Part shown: piece by piece, positions 62,202 to 64,000 of the stretch | Position numbering within the stretch: the stretch's first letter is position 1 | Layout of the letters: every line of letters begins with the position of its first letter | Source: Marisa cornuarietis | Lineage: Eukaryota > Mollusca > Gastropoda > Architaenioglossa > Ampullariidae | Reading direction: 5' to 3' | Assembly: GCA_004794655.1 (NCBI GenBank) | Contig: SMMW01000534.1 | Location: 3,963,001-4,027,000 of the forward strand | Length of the DNA: 64,000 bases | Made by a program: the position numbers and the translations under genes | Notes under the pieces: model-generated | What the model was told of the DNA's origin: nothing | The model's database searches: none | The model's input: only the letters and a program-made list of their open reading frames with translations

Positions 62202-64000
62202 TGCGGACAGCCTTCGTTATTCCTTTTTTCTTTCACATTATTAAACGAAAGACTGGAAAGCTTTCGGCTAGAAGTCTGCTTGTCATACTCCTTTAGACGC
62301 TAGCCGGTTTGTCTCCACCGATCGCTCCTGCCCATGACTGACACAGGAACGACAGCACATGCACGCGACACAAACTCTCACCGCAAAGGTGAGGCTGTTC
62401 CCGCAGCCGCTCTTACTCCAGCCAATAGGGACCGTGACTTGACGAGGGGCTTGGGTTTCTGCAAGAAGTCACGTAATCGGTGACAATAGGTCCCGTCGGT
62501 CACCGAACGCTTTCATCTCAACTCTAACTTGTTTTGTCTTTTGTCTTCGTGCAGGATAATCGTGCGTACACTGCCATGGAGGGAACCGCCAATCAGCCCG
62601 TACAACGAGAGAATACGAACACGCGGGAGGGAAAACAGCGGGGGCCGTCGACAGGTCAGAAGCAGTTTGAACGGAGGTCCGCCTACTCCACTGTGACCTA
62701 TTGCAGGCCTCGTTTTGTATGAACAGGTCGATATCAACCAATCATTTGCCGTCTTTAAAAAAAAAAAAAAACCTCTTATGCGGGGGGGGGGGGGTCACCG
62801 CTTTAAAAATTAAATAAATAAAAGGCGACGGTAGCTTCCAAAGAACGGTGGATAAGAAATTCGTTAACTGATTCAAGCACTTATTTATTGTTCGCGTCTA
62901 CGGATACTGCATTTTAGCGACCGTTAACTGCCTGTGCGACAGCGGGTACCTGTGGCTACCTGCGAAGAAACGCGACGCCACGTGAACACGTCGGCACGCT
63001 TTGAAATCTTTAGGCACTCGAAAGTCGAAATCCATGTTTAACTCACCGTTTGCTATCAAAGTACACGGCAAGTTCTCTAGGGCGAGTTATCCTGTATTTC
63101 CGCATAAGTGCTACCTCTTCGGGAACGTGGTTTTGTTTTTGTTTTTTCTTTTTTTATGTCTCTTTTGAGGAGCAATTTTTCGATGCGTATGGTGTTGAGC
63201 GAAACATAATACATGGGAAGATACGAAATGATGGCAAGTTAGAGCAAAACTGGTTACTTTCACTGCATCAATCCTTTCAACTAATGCACTTGTATAGCTT
63301 TTTTAAAAAATAAAAAGTACCCTGACTTTGGTGCCCTCGGTCGTGCCGCTATCAACATTTCCTGTTTAATCATTGCCAAGATGTATATATGTCACCTCTG
63401 ATATGATGATCGTGACATCATTGGTTCGGATCGCCCTCCCTTGCGATACAGCCCGTTTCCTTCACTGTCATCCCCTTCCTCCCCACACTGCGAAATTATT
63501 TTTAAAAGGAAGCACTTTCGTGCTAAATGACCAACCAAGCAACTTTTGATCATGACACGTAAAGAAGTGGCATTGAATGAATCACACACGTTTGGCCTTT
63601 GTCTTGGAGTCAACGACAAGAGGACTCAGAATATACCCATCCACCCTTTTAGTTGGTTTCTGAAATCAGTCAGCCGTGTATACCACTTTTTTTTTTTTAT
63701 CCTGTAGTGTTGAAGTCACCTTTAATTTCTGCTGTAAGAACGTACGGTGACAGCACGATCGCTATTGCTCGCGAATAACGAGCGTGGGTGGTGAGGGTGG
63801 AGGTAAAAGTGTGATTCTAGCCGTTGATGTCGATCGAGTCACCACCAAACGATCCGGTCCCAGAGTCGCTGATCAATGGGCCACTTCCGGAACGTCAGCA
63901 GGTGAACTGGGTTAGTAGCACAGACTTCTATGATTCTGTGGTTAGTAGTGTGTGAGATCACAACAGACGCTGGCTTTCCGAGCGAATGCCGTGTCAAAAA
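62202..64000. other. Upstream region of the NHS-family gene
   Basis: This holds the 5' UTR and probably the promoter of the NHS-family gene (minus strand). I see no TATA box at a convincing distance and no ORF with family resemblance. It has a poly(G) run near 62779-62793. Confidence 0.4.

Overview
This window is animal nuclear DNA. Its genes are split by GT-AG introns, one intron is about 34 kb long, and the rest is AT-rich non-coding DNA with microsatellites, LINE and SINE relics, MITEs and an LTR retrotransposon. The proteins are bilaterian-type and the repeat style (LINE tails ending in GCGCTATACAAAT, short tRNA-type SINEs) suggests a mollusc, probably a gastropod. That assignment is an inference, not something read directly.

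Three protein-coding genes can be reconstructed with continuous splice phase. EIF2S3 (eIF2 gamma) lies on the minus strand from 8658 leftwards; nine exons are present and its C-terminal exons lie beyond base 1. MBTPS2 (site-2 protease) lies on the plus strand, 9076-15246, nine exons, complete at 488 codons. An NHS-family gene (Nance-Horan syndrome / GUK-holder type) lies on the minus strand, from exon 1 at 62201 to the stop at 22448. Its five exons join without a phase break into 1668 codons. EIF2S3 and MBTPS2 are head to head across about 417 bp. MBTPS2 and NHS are tail to tail across about 7.2 kb. In human all three genes map to Xp22, so the window looks like a compact remnant of an ancient linkage group.

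Layout: 1-8658 EIF2S3, with a 556-bp foldback palindrome (4197-4752), a SINE-like relic (about 5336-5480), a LINE 3' end carrying a nested insertion (about 6823-7250) and a hAT-type MITE (7279-7735) in its introns. 8659-9075 shared promoter. 9076-15246 MBTPS2, with a fossil LINE endonuclease in intron 1, a second copy of the same LINE 3' end in intron 4 and a LINE C-terminus in intron 6. 15247-22447 gene-free AT-rich DNA. 22448-28204 the four downstream NHS exons. 28205-61921 NHS intron 1, holding a young but doubly deleted Ty3/gypsy element (30201-33638), a LINE 3' end (about 45110-45325), a 26-unit 48-bp minisatellite open on both strands (51084-52332), a tRNA-derived SINE (about 53700-53866) and microsatellites. 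61922-62201 NHS exon 1. 62202-64000 upstream DNA with no gene seen.

No unknown multi-gene system is evident. The most unusual signals are the two-type minisatellite, the conserved gene linkage, the nested SINE-in-LINE insertion with an internal empty-site control, and the near-identical LTRs around a coding region that has lost the start of gag and the integrase core.
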